DNA of 64,000 bases from Streptomyces lomondensis (GTDB taxonomy: Bacteria > Actinomycetota > Actinomycetes > Streptomycetales > Streptomycetaceae). Position 1 is the stretch's first letter. Each line of letters opens with the position of its first letter. The stretch is from the NCBI RefSeq assembly GCF_014651035.1, contig NZ_BMWC01000001.1:434001-498000 (forward strand), given 5' to 3'. Below the pieces are notes generated by a model. The model was not told the DNA's origin and ran no database searches. It saw only the letters and a list, made by a program, of their open reading frames with translations. Shown in pieces: positions 52,674-62,523 of the stretch. Both the position numbers and the translations under genes were made by a program.

Positions 52674-53183
52674 CTACCTCTCGGTGGACCGGAGGAGTTC
52701 GCGCAGCAGGCCGGCCAGGTGGCCGGCCTGTTCGGCGTCCAGGCCCGACAGCGCCTCCGTCTGGGCCGTGAGGCCCGCGCCGACCGCCTCGTCGACCAGG
52801 TCCAGGCCCTTGTCCGTGAGGGTGACCTGGAGGCCGCGGCGGTCGTGCGGGTCGGGGGAGCGGCGCAGCAGACCGGCGCGCTCCAGCTTGTCGAGGCGCC
52901 CCGTCATGCCGCCGGTGGTGAGCATCAGCGTCGCGGAGAGCTGCCGGGGCGAAAGCGTGTAGGGCTCACCGGAGCGGCGCAGGGTGGCGAGCACGTCGAA
53001 CTCCCCACGGGAGATCCCGAACGTCGCGTACGCCTTCGTCACCCGTTCCGCCATCGCGTGCGAGATGCGGTTGACCCGGCCGAAGACCTCCATGGCGGTG
53101 GTGTCCAGGTCGGGCCGGACCCTCGCCCACTGCTCGATGATCGCGTCGACGGGGTCCTTGCGCTGCTCCGGGCGTTCGCTCAT
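52674..53183 (-). CDS. MarR family transcriptional regulator
   Basis: The 169-residue regulator has a winged helix (FGISRGEFDVLATLRRSG, LSPRQLSATLMLTTGGMTGRLDKLERAGLLRRSPDPHDRRG) and flanking dimerisation helices. The DRRG wing is typical of MarR. It diverges from an EamA-type exporter gene, with an imperfect 22-bp palindrome (53237-53258) between, so it probably represses that exporter until a ligand binds. Confidence 0.92.
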   Translation of the reverse strand: MSERPEQRKDPVDAIIEQWARVRPDLDTTAMEVFGRVNRISHAMAERVTKAYATFGISRGEFDVLATLRRSGEPYTLSPRQLSATLMLTTGGMTGRLDKLERAGLLRRSPDPHDRRGLQVTLTDKGLDLVDEAVGAGLTAQTEALSGLDAEQAGHLAGLLRELLRSTER

Positions 53184-53236
53184 GGCACGAGTATCGGAGC
53201 CCTCCCGGTCAGCCGCAAGAAAGTAGCCCGACTGAA

Positions 53237-53258
53237 AGTTGCTTAGCAGTAAGCTACT
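53237..53258. promoter_or_regulatory. Probable MarR operator
   Basis: AGTTGCTTA and TAAGCTACT are inverted around GCAG, 8 of 9 positions matching. A wider repeat, GAAAGTAGC (53219-53227) with GCTACTTTC (53253-53261), overlaps it. The site lies between the divergent marR and EamA starts. Confidence 0.65.
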
Positions 53259-53288
53259 TTCTGCTGACCTACTTGAAGGGTGCCTCCC

Positions 53289-54254
53289 ATGGCCGCTTCC
53301 CGCCCCGCTCTCATCGCCCTCACCGCCCTCGCTCCCGTCTCCTGGGGCACGACCTACGCGGTCACCACCGAGTTCCTCCCGGCCGACCGCCCCCTGTTCA
53401 CCGCCCTCGTGCGCGCCCTGCCCGCCGGTCTGCTGCTCCTCGCCCTCGCCCGGGTGCTGCCGCGCGGCGCCTGGTGGTGGAGGGCGGCGGTGCTCGGGGC
53501 GCTGAACATCGGCGCCTTCTTCCCGCTGCTGTTCCTCTCCGCGTACCGGCTGCCCGGCGGTCTGGCGGCGGTCGTGGGCTCGGCCGGTCCGCTGTTCGTG
53601 GCCGGCCTCTCGGCGCTGCTGCTCGGGCAGCGGCCGTCGGCGCGCACGCTGCTCACGGGGGTCATGGCCGCGTTCGGCGTCAGCCTCGTGGTGCTGCGGG
53701 CGGCCGGGGCGCTGGACACGCTGGGACTGCTGGCGGCCGTCGCCTCCACCGCGTCGATGTCGGCCGGCACGGTGCTCACCCAGCGGTGGGGGCGCCCCGA
53801 GGGCGTCGGCCCGCTGGCCCTCGCCGGCTGGCAGCTGACCGCGGGCGGCCTGCTCATCGCGCCCCTCGCCCTCCTGGCCGAGGGCGCGCCGCCCGCGCTG
53901 GACGGCCGGGCGGCCGGCGGCTATCTCTATCTCGCCGTCGCGAACACGGCGGCCGCGTACTGGCTGTGGTTCCGCGGCATCGGCCGCCTCACCGCCACCC
54001 AGGTCACCTTCCTCGTCCCGCTCTCCCCGCTGACCGCGGCCGTCGTCGGCTGGGCGGCGCTCGGGCAGGCGCTGACGCCGGTGCAGCTGGTGGGCATGGG
54101 GCTGGCCCTCGGGGCGACGGTGGCGGGGCAGTTCGTCACCCGGCGCGAGAGGCGCACCCTCCGTTTCCCAGAAACCTCTGAAACCTCCCGTTTCCGTGAA
54201 AGGGACGCTCGCAAAGACGCGAGGGACGTCACGGACGGGGCGCTGCGCCGGTAG
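53289..54254 (+). CDS. EamA/DMT-family transporter
   Basis: The 321-residue protein has ten membrane helices in two EamA repeats (first begins LIALTALAPVSWGTTYAVTTEFLP; second has TQRWGRPEGVGPLALAGWQLTAGG). EamA members export amino acids, nucleosides or drugs. Its basic C-terminal tail (REERDARKDARD-like) is unusually long. The ATG at 53289 follows AAGGG by about 8 nt; a GTG at 53280 is an alternative. Its divergent MarR neighbour suggests control by a toxic compound. Confidence 0.88.
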   Translation: MAASRPALIALTALAPVSWGTTYAVTTEFLPADRPLFTALVRALPAGLLLLALARVLPRGAWWWRAAVLGALNIGAFFPLLFLSAYRLPGGLAAVVGSAGPLFVAGLSALLLGQRPSARTLLTGVMAAFGVSLVVLRAAGALDTLGLLAAVASTASMSAGTVLTQRWGRPEGVGPLALAGWQLTAGGLLIAPLALLAEGAPPALDGRAAGGYLYLAVANTAAAYWLWFRGIGRLTATQVTFLVPLSPLTAAVVGWAALGQALTPVQLVGMGLALGATVAGQFVTRRERRTLRFPETSETSRFRERDARKDARDVTDGALRR

Positions 54255-54302
54255 GCGAAGGGGCGCCCGGGTGTGCCGGGCGCCCTGGGAAAGCCGCCGG
54301 GA

Positions 54303-56882
54303 CTACTGCCCGGCCGCCGCGTCCGCCCGCTGCGCCCGCAGCGCGCGCTCCACACCGGCCCGCGACTCCGAGACCAGGCGCCGCAGGGCCGCGTTCGGCT
54401 CGGCGGCGGCCAGCCAGGCGTCCGTCTTGTCCAGGGTCTCCTGGGAGACCTGCACGGTCGGGTAGAGGCCGACGGCGATCTGCTGGGCCATCTCGTGGGA
54501 GCGGGACTCCCAGATGTCCTTGACCACCTCGAAGTAGCGGTCCGCGTACGGGGCGAGCAGCTCGCGCTGGTCGGTCTGGACGAAGCCGCCGATGACCGCC
54601 TCCTGCACGGCGTTCGGGAGCTTGTCGGAGTCGACGACCGACGCCCACGCCTCCGCCTTGGCCTCCGGGGTCGGACGGGCCGCGCGGGCCGTGGCCGCGT
54701 GGCGCTCACCGGCGGCCGTGCGGTCCCGGTCGTACTCGCCCGCGATCTCCGTCTCGTCGAACCGGCCGACCGCCGCGAGCCGCTGCACGAACGCCCACCG
54801 CAGCTCCGTGTCGACGACCAGGCCCTCGATGGTCTGCGAGCCCTCCAGCAGCGCGTCCAGCAGGTCCAGCTGCTCGGGCGTGCGGGCCGTCGCGGCGAAC
54901 GCCCGGGCCCATGCCAGCTGGTGGTCGCTGCCCGGCGCCGCCGCCCGCAGGTGGGCCAGCGTGGCGTCGGTCCAGCGGGCCAGCAGCGCCTCGCGGGCGG
55001 CCGGGTCGGCGTACAGGTCGATCGCCAGCTTCACCTGGCGCTGGAGCGACTGCACGACACCGATGTCGGACTCCTTGCCGATGCCGGACAGCACCAGCGA
55101 CAGGTAGTCGCGGGTCGCGAGCTCGGCGTCACGGGTCATGTCCCAGGCCGACGCCCAGCACAGGGCGCGGGGCAGGGAGGACTCGAAGTCGCCGAGGTGC
55201 TCCGTGACGAACGCCAGGGACTGCTCGTCCAGGCGGACCTTCGCGTACGACAGGTCGTCGTCGTTGAGCAGGACCACCGCCGGGCGGCGCCTGCCGACCA
55301 GCTGCGGGACGGCCGTCAGCTCACCGTCGACGTCCAGCTCGACGCGCTCGTCGCGGAGCAGCTTGCCACTGTCGTCGTCCAGTTCGTACAGGCCGACGGC
55401 GATCCGGTGCGGGCGCAGCGTGGGCTCGCCCTTGGCGCCGGCGGGCAGGGCCGGGGCCTCCTGGCGGATGGCGAAGGAGGTGACGACGCCGTTCGCGTCC
55501 GTCTCGATCTCCGGGCGCAGCACGTTGATGCCCGCCGTCTCCAGCCACTGCTTCGACCAGGTCTTCAGGTCGCGGCCGGAGGTCTCCTCCAGCGCGCCCA
55601 GCAGGTCGGACAGGCGCGTGTTGCCGTAGGCGTGGGCCTTGAAGTAGGCCTGCACGCCCCGGAAGAACTCGTCCTCGCCCACATAGGCGACGAGCTGCTT
55701 CAGCACGGAGGCGCCCTTGGCGTACGTGATGCCGTCGAAGTTGACCAGCACGTCGTCCAGGTCGCGGATCTCCGCCATGATCGGGTGCGTGGAGGGCAGC
55801 TGGTCCTGCCGGTACGCCCAGGTCTTCATCGAGTTCGCGAACGTCGTCCACGAGTGCGGCCAGCGCGACTCGGGCGCGGCGGCCTGGCAGGCGATGGAGG
55901 TGTAGGTGGCGAACGACTCGTTCAGCCACAGGTCGTTCCACCACTCCATGGTCACGAGGTCGCCGAACCACATGTGGGCCAGCTCGTGCAGGATGGTCTC
56001 GGCGCGCACCTCGTACGCCGCGTCCGTCACCTTCGACCGGAACACGTACTGGTCGCGGATGGTCACCGCGCCCGCGTTCTCCATCGCGCCCGCATTGAAC
56101 TCCGGCACGAACAGCTGGTCGTACTTCTTGAACGGGTAGGCGTAGTCGAACTTCTCCTGGAACCACGCGAAGCCCTGCCGGGTCACCTCGAAGATCGCGT
56201 CCGAGTCCAGGTACTCGGCGAGCGAGGGACGGCAGTAGATGCCCAGCGGCACGCTCTGCCCATCCTTCTCGTACACACTGTGCACCGAGTGGTACGGGCC
56301 GACGATGAGCGCCGTGATGTACGTCGAGATCCGCGGCGTCGGCTCGAAGACCCAGACGCTGCCCTGGGGCTCGGGCGTCGGCGAGTTGGAGATGACGGTC
56401 CAGCCCTCGGGCGCCTTCACGGTGAACTGGAAGGTCGCCTTCAGGTCCGGCTGCTCGAAGCTCGCGAACACCCGGCGGGCGTCCGGCACCTCGAACTGCG
56501 TGTAGAGGTAGGCCTGGTCGTCGACCGGGTCGACGAAACGGTGCAGGCCCTCACCGGTGTTCGTGTACGCGCACTCGGCGACCACCCGGAGGATGTTGCG
56601 GCCCTTCAGCAGGCCGGGCAGGGCGATCCGGGAGTCCGCGAAGACCTCGGCGGGATCGAGCGAGTCGCCGTTCAGCGTCACCTCGTGCACGGTCGGAGCC
56701 ACCAGATCGATGAACGACTCGGCGCCGTTGTCCGCCGTCACGTCGAAGCGCACCGTGGTCACGGACCGGAAGGTGCCGCCCTCCTGCGCGCCGGAGAGGT
56801 CGAGTTCGATCTCGTACGAGTCAACGGCGAGCAGCTTCGCCCGCTGCTGCGCCTCTTCGCGGGTCAGGTTTGTGCCAGGCAC
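54303..56882 (-). CDS. pepN: Aminopeptidase N (M1 family)
   Basis: The 859-residue zinc metallopeptidase has the exopeptidase motif GAMENAG, the zinc motif HELAHMWFGDLV (HExxH) and the distal Glu in NESFATY. It removes N-terminal residues from peptides in the cytoplasm. The C-terminal half is the helical ERAP1-like domain. Length and layout match the Streptomyces enzyme. A GTG start at 56882 is preceded by GAGGAG. Its left end is convergent with the EamA gene; the promoter lies before the LysR gene's end. Confidence 0.95.
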   Translation of the reverse strand: MPGTNLTREEAQQRAKLLAVDSYEIELDLSGAQEGGTFRSVTTVRFDVTADNGAESFIDLVAPTVHEVTLNGDSLDPAEVFADSRIALPGLLKGRNILRVVAECAYTNTGEGLHRFVDPVDDQAYLYTQFEVPDARRVFASFEQPDLKATFQFTVKAPEGWTVISNSPTPEPQGSVWVFEPTPRISTYITALIVGPYHSVHSVYEKDGQSVPLGIYCRPSLAEYLDSDAIFEVTRQGFAWFQEKFDYAYPFKKYDQLFVPEFNAGAMENAGAVTIRDQYVFRSKVTDAAYEVRAETILHELAHMWFGDLVTMEWWNDLWLNESFATYTSIACQAAAPESRWPHSWTTFANSMKTWAYRQDQLPSTHPIMAEIRDLDDVLVNFDGITYAKGASVLKQLVAYVGEDEFFRGVQAYFKAHAYGNTRLSDLLGALEETSGRDLKTWSKQWLETAGINVLRPEIETDANGVVTSFAIRQEAPALPAGAKGEPTLRPHRIAVGLYELDDDSGKLLRDERVELDVDGELTAVPQLVGRRRPAVVLLNDDDLSYAKVRLDEQSLAFVTEHLGDFESSLPRALCWASAWDMTRDAELATRDYLSLVLSGIGKESDIGVVQSLQRQVKLAIDLYADPAAREALLARWTDATLAHLRAAAPGSDHQLAWARAFAATARTPEQLDLLDALLEGSQTIEGLVVDTELRWAFVQRLAAVGRFDETEIAGEYDRDRTAAGERHAATARAARPTPEAKAEAWASVVDSDKLPNAVQEAVIGGFVQTDQRELLAPYADRYFEVVKDIWESRSHEMAQQIAVGLYPTVQVSQETLDKTDAWLAAAEPNAALRRLVSESRAGVERALRAQRADAAAGQ

Positions 56883-56937
56883 GCGGTCATCTCCTCGTTA
56901 TGGGTGGGTTGCGCCATCTTTCCACGGCGGCCGGACG

Positions 56938-57834
56938 TCAGGCGACGACCTGGGGGTCTCCTAGGGATTCCCCTTGGGCGGTGAGGGTCCGGGCGAACGC
57001 GCGCACCGCCGCCGACTCCCCGTCCCGGTGCCACACCAGGCCGAGCGCCGACTCGGGCACCCCTTCCACCGGCACGAACACCACGTCCGCACGCCGGTGG
57101 TACGCGGCCGTGGGACGGCACAGCAGCATCCCCGCGCGCCCGGCGGCGACCTGGGTCAGCCCCTCCTGGAGGGTGCTCACCGCCGGGCCCGGGACGGCGG
57201 ACGGGGCGTGGGCGCCCCGCCAGTACGCCGGAGCCGGGGGCGCGGCCGTGACCAGCGGAGTCTCCGCCACCTCCGCCGCCGACACCGCCGTACGGGACGC
57301 GAAGGGATGGTCGCGGGCGACCGCCACCGTCTGGGGCCGCCGCGAGAACACCGGCCCCAGCACCAGATCCGGCTCCCGCACCGGAAGCAGGACGACCGCC
57401 GCGTCCACCGCGCCCTCCCGCACCCCGCCGAAGGGATCGGCGAGGGGGATCTCCACCAGGTCCGTCGCGCACTCCGGGTGCGCGGACCGGAAGGCCCGCA
57501 CCGCCGCCGCCAGCCGGGTGTCCGCCGTCCCCTGGAAGCCGATCCGCAGGGCGCCCTCGACACCCCGGGCGGCGGCCCGGGCGTCCTCCACGGCCTCGCG
57601 CAGCCCGCCGTACGCCGGACGCAGCCGCTGGACGAACCGTTCGCCCAGCGGGGTCAGGGCGACCCGGCGGCTGGTGCGGTGCACCAGACGACCGCCCACC
57701 CGGCGCTCCAGCGCGCTCACCAACTGGCTCACCCGGCTCTGCGATACGTACAACCGCTCGCCCGTCCGCCCGAAGTGCAACTCATCGGCCAGCACCAGGA
57801 AGCACTCCAGCTCGCGCAACTCCAGCCCCGCCAC
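56938..57834 (-). CDS. LysR family regulator (divergent from MFS gene)
   Basis: The 298-residue regulator begins MAGLELRELECFLVLADELHFGRTGERL, with a winged helix in the first 60 residues (LYVSQSRVSQLVSALERRVG) and an effector-binding domain. GGAGGG stands 8 nt before the GTG at 57834, which decides against longer starts. It is divergent from the MFS transporter gene, whose promoter shares the 95-bp gap, so it is the likely regulator of that efflux pump. Confidence 0.9.
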   Translation of the reverse strand: MAGLELRELECFLVLADELHFGRTGERLYVSQSRVSQLVSALERRVGGRLVHRTSRRVALTPLGERFVQRLRPAYGGLREAVEDARAAARGVEGALRIGFQGTADTRLAAAVRAFRSAHPECATDLVEIPLADPFGGVREGAVDAAVVLLPVREPDLVLGPVFSRRPQTVAVARDHPFASRTAVSAAEVAETPLVTAAPPAPAYWRGAHAPSAVPGPAVSTLQEGLTQVAAGRAGMLLCRPTAAYHRRADVVFVPVEGVPESALGLVWHRDGESAAVRAFARTLTAQGESLGDPQVVA

Positions 57835-57929
57835 GGCGCTTTCCCTCCGGTCCGATCGATCAGTCCCGCTCATGGAAGGGTGAGGACTTCGCCGTTGTTC
57901 CCGGGCGGGCGCCGCAAAAGGGTGGAGGC

Positions 57930-59161
57930 ATGCCTTCCACGACGTCCGCGACAGTCCCGCAGGGGACCGGATCCATCCCATCGGGCCGCCCCTGGCCGGC
58001 CGTTCTCGCCCTCGCCGCCGCCACGTTCTCCGTCGTCACCACCGAGATGCTCCCCGTCGGCCTGCTCACCCCGCTCGGCAGCGGCCTGCACGTCTCCGCC
58101 GGCACCGCCGGGCTCGCCCTCACCCTTCCTGGCCTGGTCGCCGCGGCGAGCGCACTCCTGCTGCCGGTGGTGGTCCGCCGCGCCGACCGGCGCACGGTCC
58201 TGTGCGCCCTGCTGCTCCTGCTCGCGGCCGCCGACCTGCTCTCCGCCCTGGCCCCGCACATCGCCGTCCTCCTCGCCGCGCGGGCCCTGGTCGGGGTGTG
58301 CATCGGCGGGGTATGGGCGATCGCGGCCGGGCTGGGGCCGCGGCTGCTGCCCCCGGACCGGGCGGGCCGGGCGACCGCGCTGATCTTCAGCGGCATCGCG
58401 GTCGCCTCGGTGCTGGGCGTCCCCGCGGGCACGCTGCTCGGCTCCCTCGCGGGCTGGCGCTGGGCCTTCGCGGCGCTGGCGGGCCTGGCGCTGGCGGTGG
58501 CGGCGGCCCTGTTCCTCGTGCTGCCCCCGCTGCCGCCCGAGCGCCCCGTCCGCCTCGGCACGTTCGCGGGACTGCTGCGCACGGCGTGTGTGGCGCGCGG
58601 CCTGCTGGCGGTGGTGCTCCTGGTCACGGGCCACTTCGCCGCATACACGTACGTCCGCCCGGTGCTGGACCGGGTCCCCGGCCTGGACGCGGGCACGGTC
58701 AGCACCCTCCTCCTCGGCTACGGCGTGGCCGGAGTCGCCGGCACCTTCGCCGGCGGCGCGCTGGCGGCCCGCGACCCCCGCAGGGCCCTGCTGGTCATCG
58801 CGGCCGGACTCGGCACGGTGGTGCTGCTGCTGATCCCGGCGGCGGACTCCCTGGCGGCCGCCACGGGGCTGCTCGTGCTGTGGGGCCTGGTCTACGGGGG
58901 CGTCTCGGTCTCCGCCCAGAACTGGCTGTCGGCGGCGGCGCCCCAGGCACGTGAGGCGGGGTCGGCGCTGTTCGCCGGGGTCTTCAACACGGCGATCGCG
59001 CTGGGGGCGTTCATGGGTGGCCGGACGGCGGACGCGCTGGGGCCGAGCGCCGTGCTGGCGGCCGGTGGCGGACTGGCGCTGCTGGCCCTGCCGGCGGTGC
59101 TGGGCGCGGGAACACGACGTCCGGATCCCGCCGGTGCCCGGGCCCCGCGCGAGCGACCCTG

Positions 59162-59162
<1 letters not shown>
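57930..59162 (+). CDS. MFS efflux transporter
   Basis: The 410-residue protein has 12 membrane helices of the drug-H+ antiporter DHA1 group (loop signature RRADRRTVLCALLLLLAAADLLS; ARALVGVCIGGVWAIAAGL). It resembles arabinose-efflux permeases of the AraJ/YdhP type. It probably exports a small molecule under the control of the adjacent LysR. Its stop overlaps the following DUF1203 start by one base. Confidence 0.88.
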
Positions 59163-61008
<1,846 letters not shown>

Positions 61009-61587
61009 GTGCTGCTGCGCGGAAGGGCCCGGCGCGCCCGGGAGGAGGCGCACGCCGGTACCGGCGACGGTCCGCTGAGCGACGCTGATCCGCTGGACGA
61101 CGCCGATCCGCTGGACGCGGCACAGGAACGCCGGGTGCGGGCGGTGCTCGCGCTGGGCGGGGTGCCGCAGGCGGACCTGCCGGACGGGGTACAGCAGGTC
61201 CGCCTGCGGTTGCTGGAGCGGGCCGCGAGCGGCCGGGAGGCGCCGCGGGACGTCTCGGCGTGGGCGGCGGTCGTGGCCTCCAACCTCGCCATGGACTGGC
61301 ACCGGGCCAGGCGCCGCCAGGAGCGGCTCGGGGAGCGGCTGGCCGCCCTGCGGCATCCGGAGCACCCCTCCGGCGAGGACACCAGCGTGCTGTCCCTCGC
61401 CGTCGCCCAGGGCCTGGACGAGCTGCCCGACGCCCAGCGTCAGGTCGTCGTCCTGCGCTTCTACGCCGACCTGCCGGTCCGCTCCATCGCCGAGCAGCTC
61501 GGCGTCCCGGAGGGCACGGTCAAGAGCCGGCTGCACACGGCGGTACGGGCCCTGCGCGCCCGCCTGCACGAGGACGAGGTGGTGTGA
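61009..61587 (+). CDS. RNA polymerase sigma factor, ECF type
   Basis: The 192-residue sigma factor has region 2 (QQVRLRLLERAASGREAPRDVSAWAAVVASNLAMDWHR) and region 4 (LPDAQRQVVVLRFYADLPVRSIAEQLGVPEGTVKSRLHTAVRALR) with the usual helix-turn-helix and no region 1 or 3. The N-terminal 40 residues are acidic and low-complexity. GAGGGGGG stands before the GTG at 61009. The gene downstream starts 1 nt after its stop and encodes a single-span membrane protein, suggesting a sigma/anti-sigma-like pair. Confidence 0.88.
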   Translation: MLLRGRARRAREEAHAGTGDGPLSDADPLDDADPLDAAQERRVRAVLALGGVPQADLPDGVQQVRLRLLERAASGREAPRDVSAWAAVVASNLAMDWHRARRRQERLGERLAALRHPEHPSGEDTSVLSLAVAQGLDELPDAQRQVVVLRFYADLPVRSIAEQLGVPEGTVKSRLHTAVRALRARLHEDEVV

Positions 61588-61588
61588 C

Positions 61589-62470
61589 GTGACCGCCCGG
61601 AACGACGACGACCGGCGCCACGACGAAACGTGGGACGCCGGCGACGAACGCGGCCGTGACGCCTATGACGGTGACGCGTACGACGGTGCTGCTTACGACG
61701 GTGCTGTTTACGACGGTGACGTGTACGACGGCATGGATCCGCTGATGGCGGTAGTCGCCGGCGAACCCCTGCCGCGGGCGGCCCGCCGGGACGCGGACTT
61801 CATGGCCGCCCACCGCGCGGCCGCCGCGGACGTGGCGCTGCTGCGGCAGCAGCTGGGACTGATCGGGGACACGCTGGCGCACGAGGCCGAGGCTGAGGCG
61901 GAGGCCGGCCCGTCGGCGGAGCCGGGTGGTGGCGCGGCGGTGACGCCGCTGTCCGGGCGGCGGCGCCGGCCGCGGGCCGTGGTCGTGGCCGTCCGGGGCC
62001 TCGCCGCGGCCGTGGCCGCCACCGTCGTGGTGGGCATGGGCTGGCTCGTGGTGCAGAGCGGCGGGACGGGGAACGACGAGGCGGGCAGCTCCTCGGCCGA
62101 CACCGCGGCCGGAGCGGAGCACGGCGACAGGCCCGCCCGGCTCAGCCACCCCGGCTACCTCGCCTGCGCGCGGCTCGTCGTGGAGGGCACCGTCGCCGAG
62201 GTCGAAGCGGTCCCCGGCACCGGCCAGGACCGCGTCACCCTCGACGTGGCCCGCCACTACAAGCCCGCCGAGGGCCAGGACCAGGTCGTCTTCCCCCTGG
62301 ACGCCGGGATCGACCCGCCGCCGCGGCCGGGCGACCACGTCCTCGTCGCCATCCGGCAGGGACACGCCGAGCCCGACCTGTGGACGACGGACGAGAAGGA
62401 GATCGCCCGCGAACGGGCCTGGATCACCGCCGCCCTGGCCGAGTCGCGCACGTATCCGTGTGAGGAGTAG
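61589..62470 (+). CDS. Single-span membrane protein coupled to the sigma factor, with YDG repeats
   Basis: The 293-residue protein has a cytoplasmic acidic N-terminus with five near-identical (A/D)xYDG units (residues about 24-48), a segment that could bind the sigma factor (MDPLMAVVAGEPLPRAARRDADFMAAH), one membrane helix (GLAAAVAATVVVGMGWLVV, about 132-150) and an extracytoplasmic domain (DRVTLDVARHYKP). Layout resembles anti-sigma factors, but no clear ZAS Cys/His motif is seen. It starts GTG 61589 directly after the sigma stop, so the two are co-translated. Confidence 0.75.
   Translation: MTARNDDDRRHDETWDAGDERGRDAYDGDAYDGAAYDGAVYDGDVYDGMDPLMAVVAGEPLPRAARRDADFMAAHRAAAADVALLRQQLGLIGDTLAHEAEAEAEAGPSAEPGGGAAVTPLSGRRRRPRAVVVAVRGLAAAVAATVVVGMGWLVVQSGGTGNDEAGSSSADTAAGAEHGDRPARLSHPGYLACARLVVEGTVAEVEAVPGTGQDRVTLDVARHYKPAEGQDQVVFPLDAGIDPPPRPGDHVLVAIRQGHAEPDLWTTDEKEIARERAWITAALAESRTYPCEE
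61658..61732 (+). repeat. Five 15-bp coding repeats (YDG units)
   Basis: Five in-frame 15-bp units encode DAYDG, DAYDG, AAYDG, AVYDG, DVYDG. They lie in the cytoplasmic tail of the sigma-coupled membrane protein and can vary in number without breaking the frame. Confidence 0.9.
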
Positions 62471-62476
62471 CACGAA

Positions 62477-62504
62477 GGGCGGGCGCCCGTACGGACGCCC
62501 GCCC
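62477..62504. terminator. Bidirectional terminator between convergent genes
   Basis: GGGCGGGCG (62477-62485) pairs with CGCCCGCCC (62496-62504), with a 10-nt loop. It sits 7 bp beyond the membrane protein stop and 20 bp from the protease stop, and probably ends both. Confidence 0.7.
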
Positions 62505-62523
62505 TCAGGGATGCCGTGACCGG

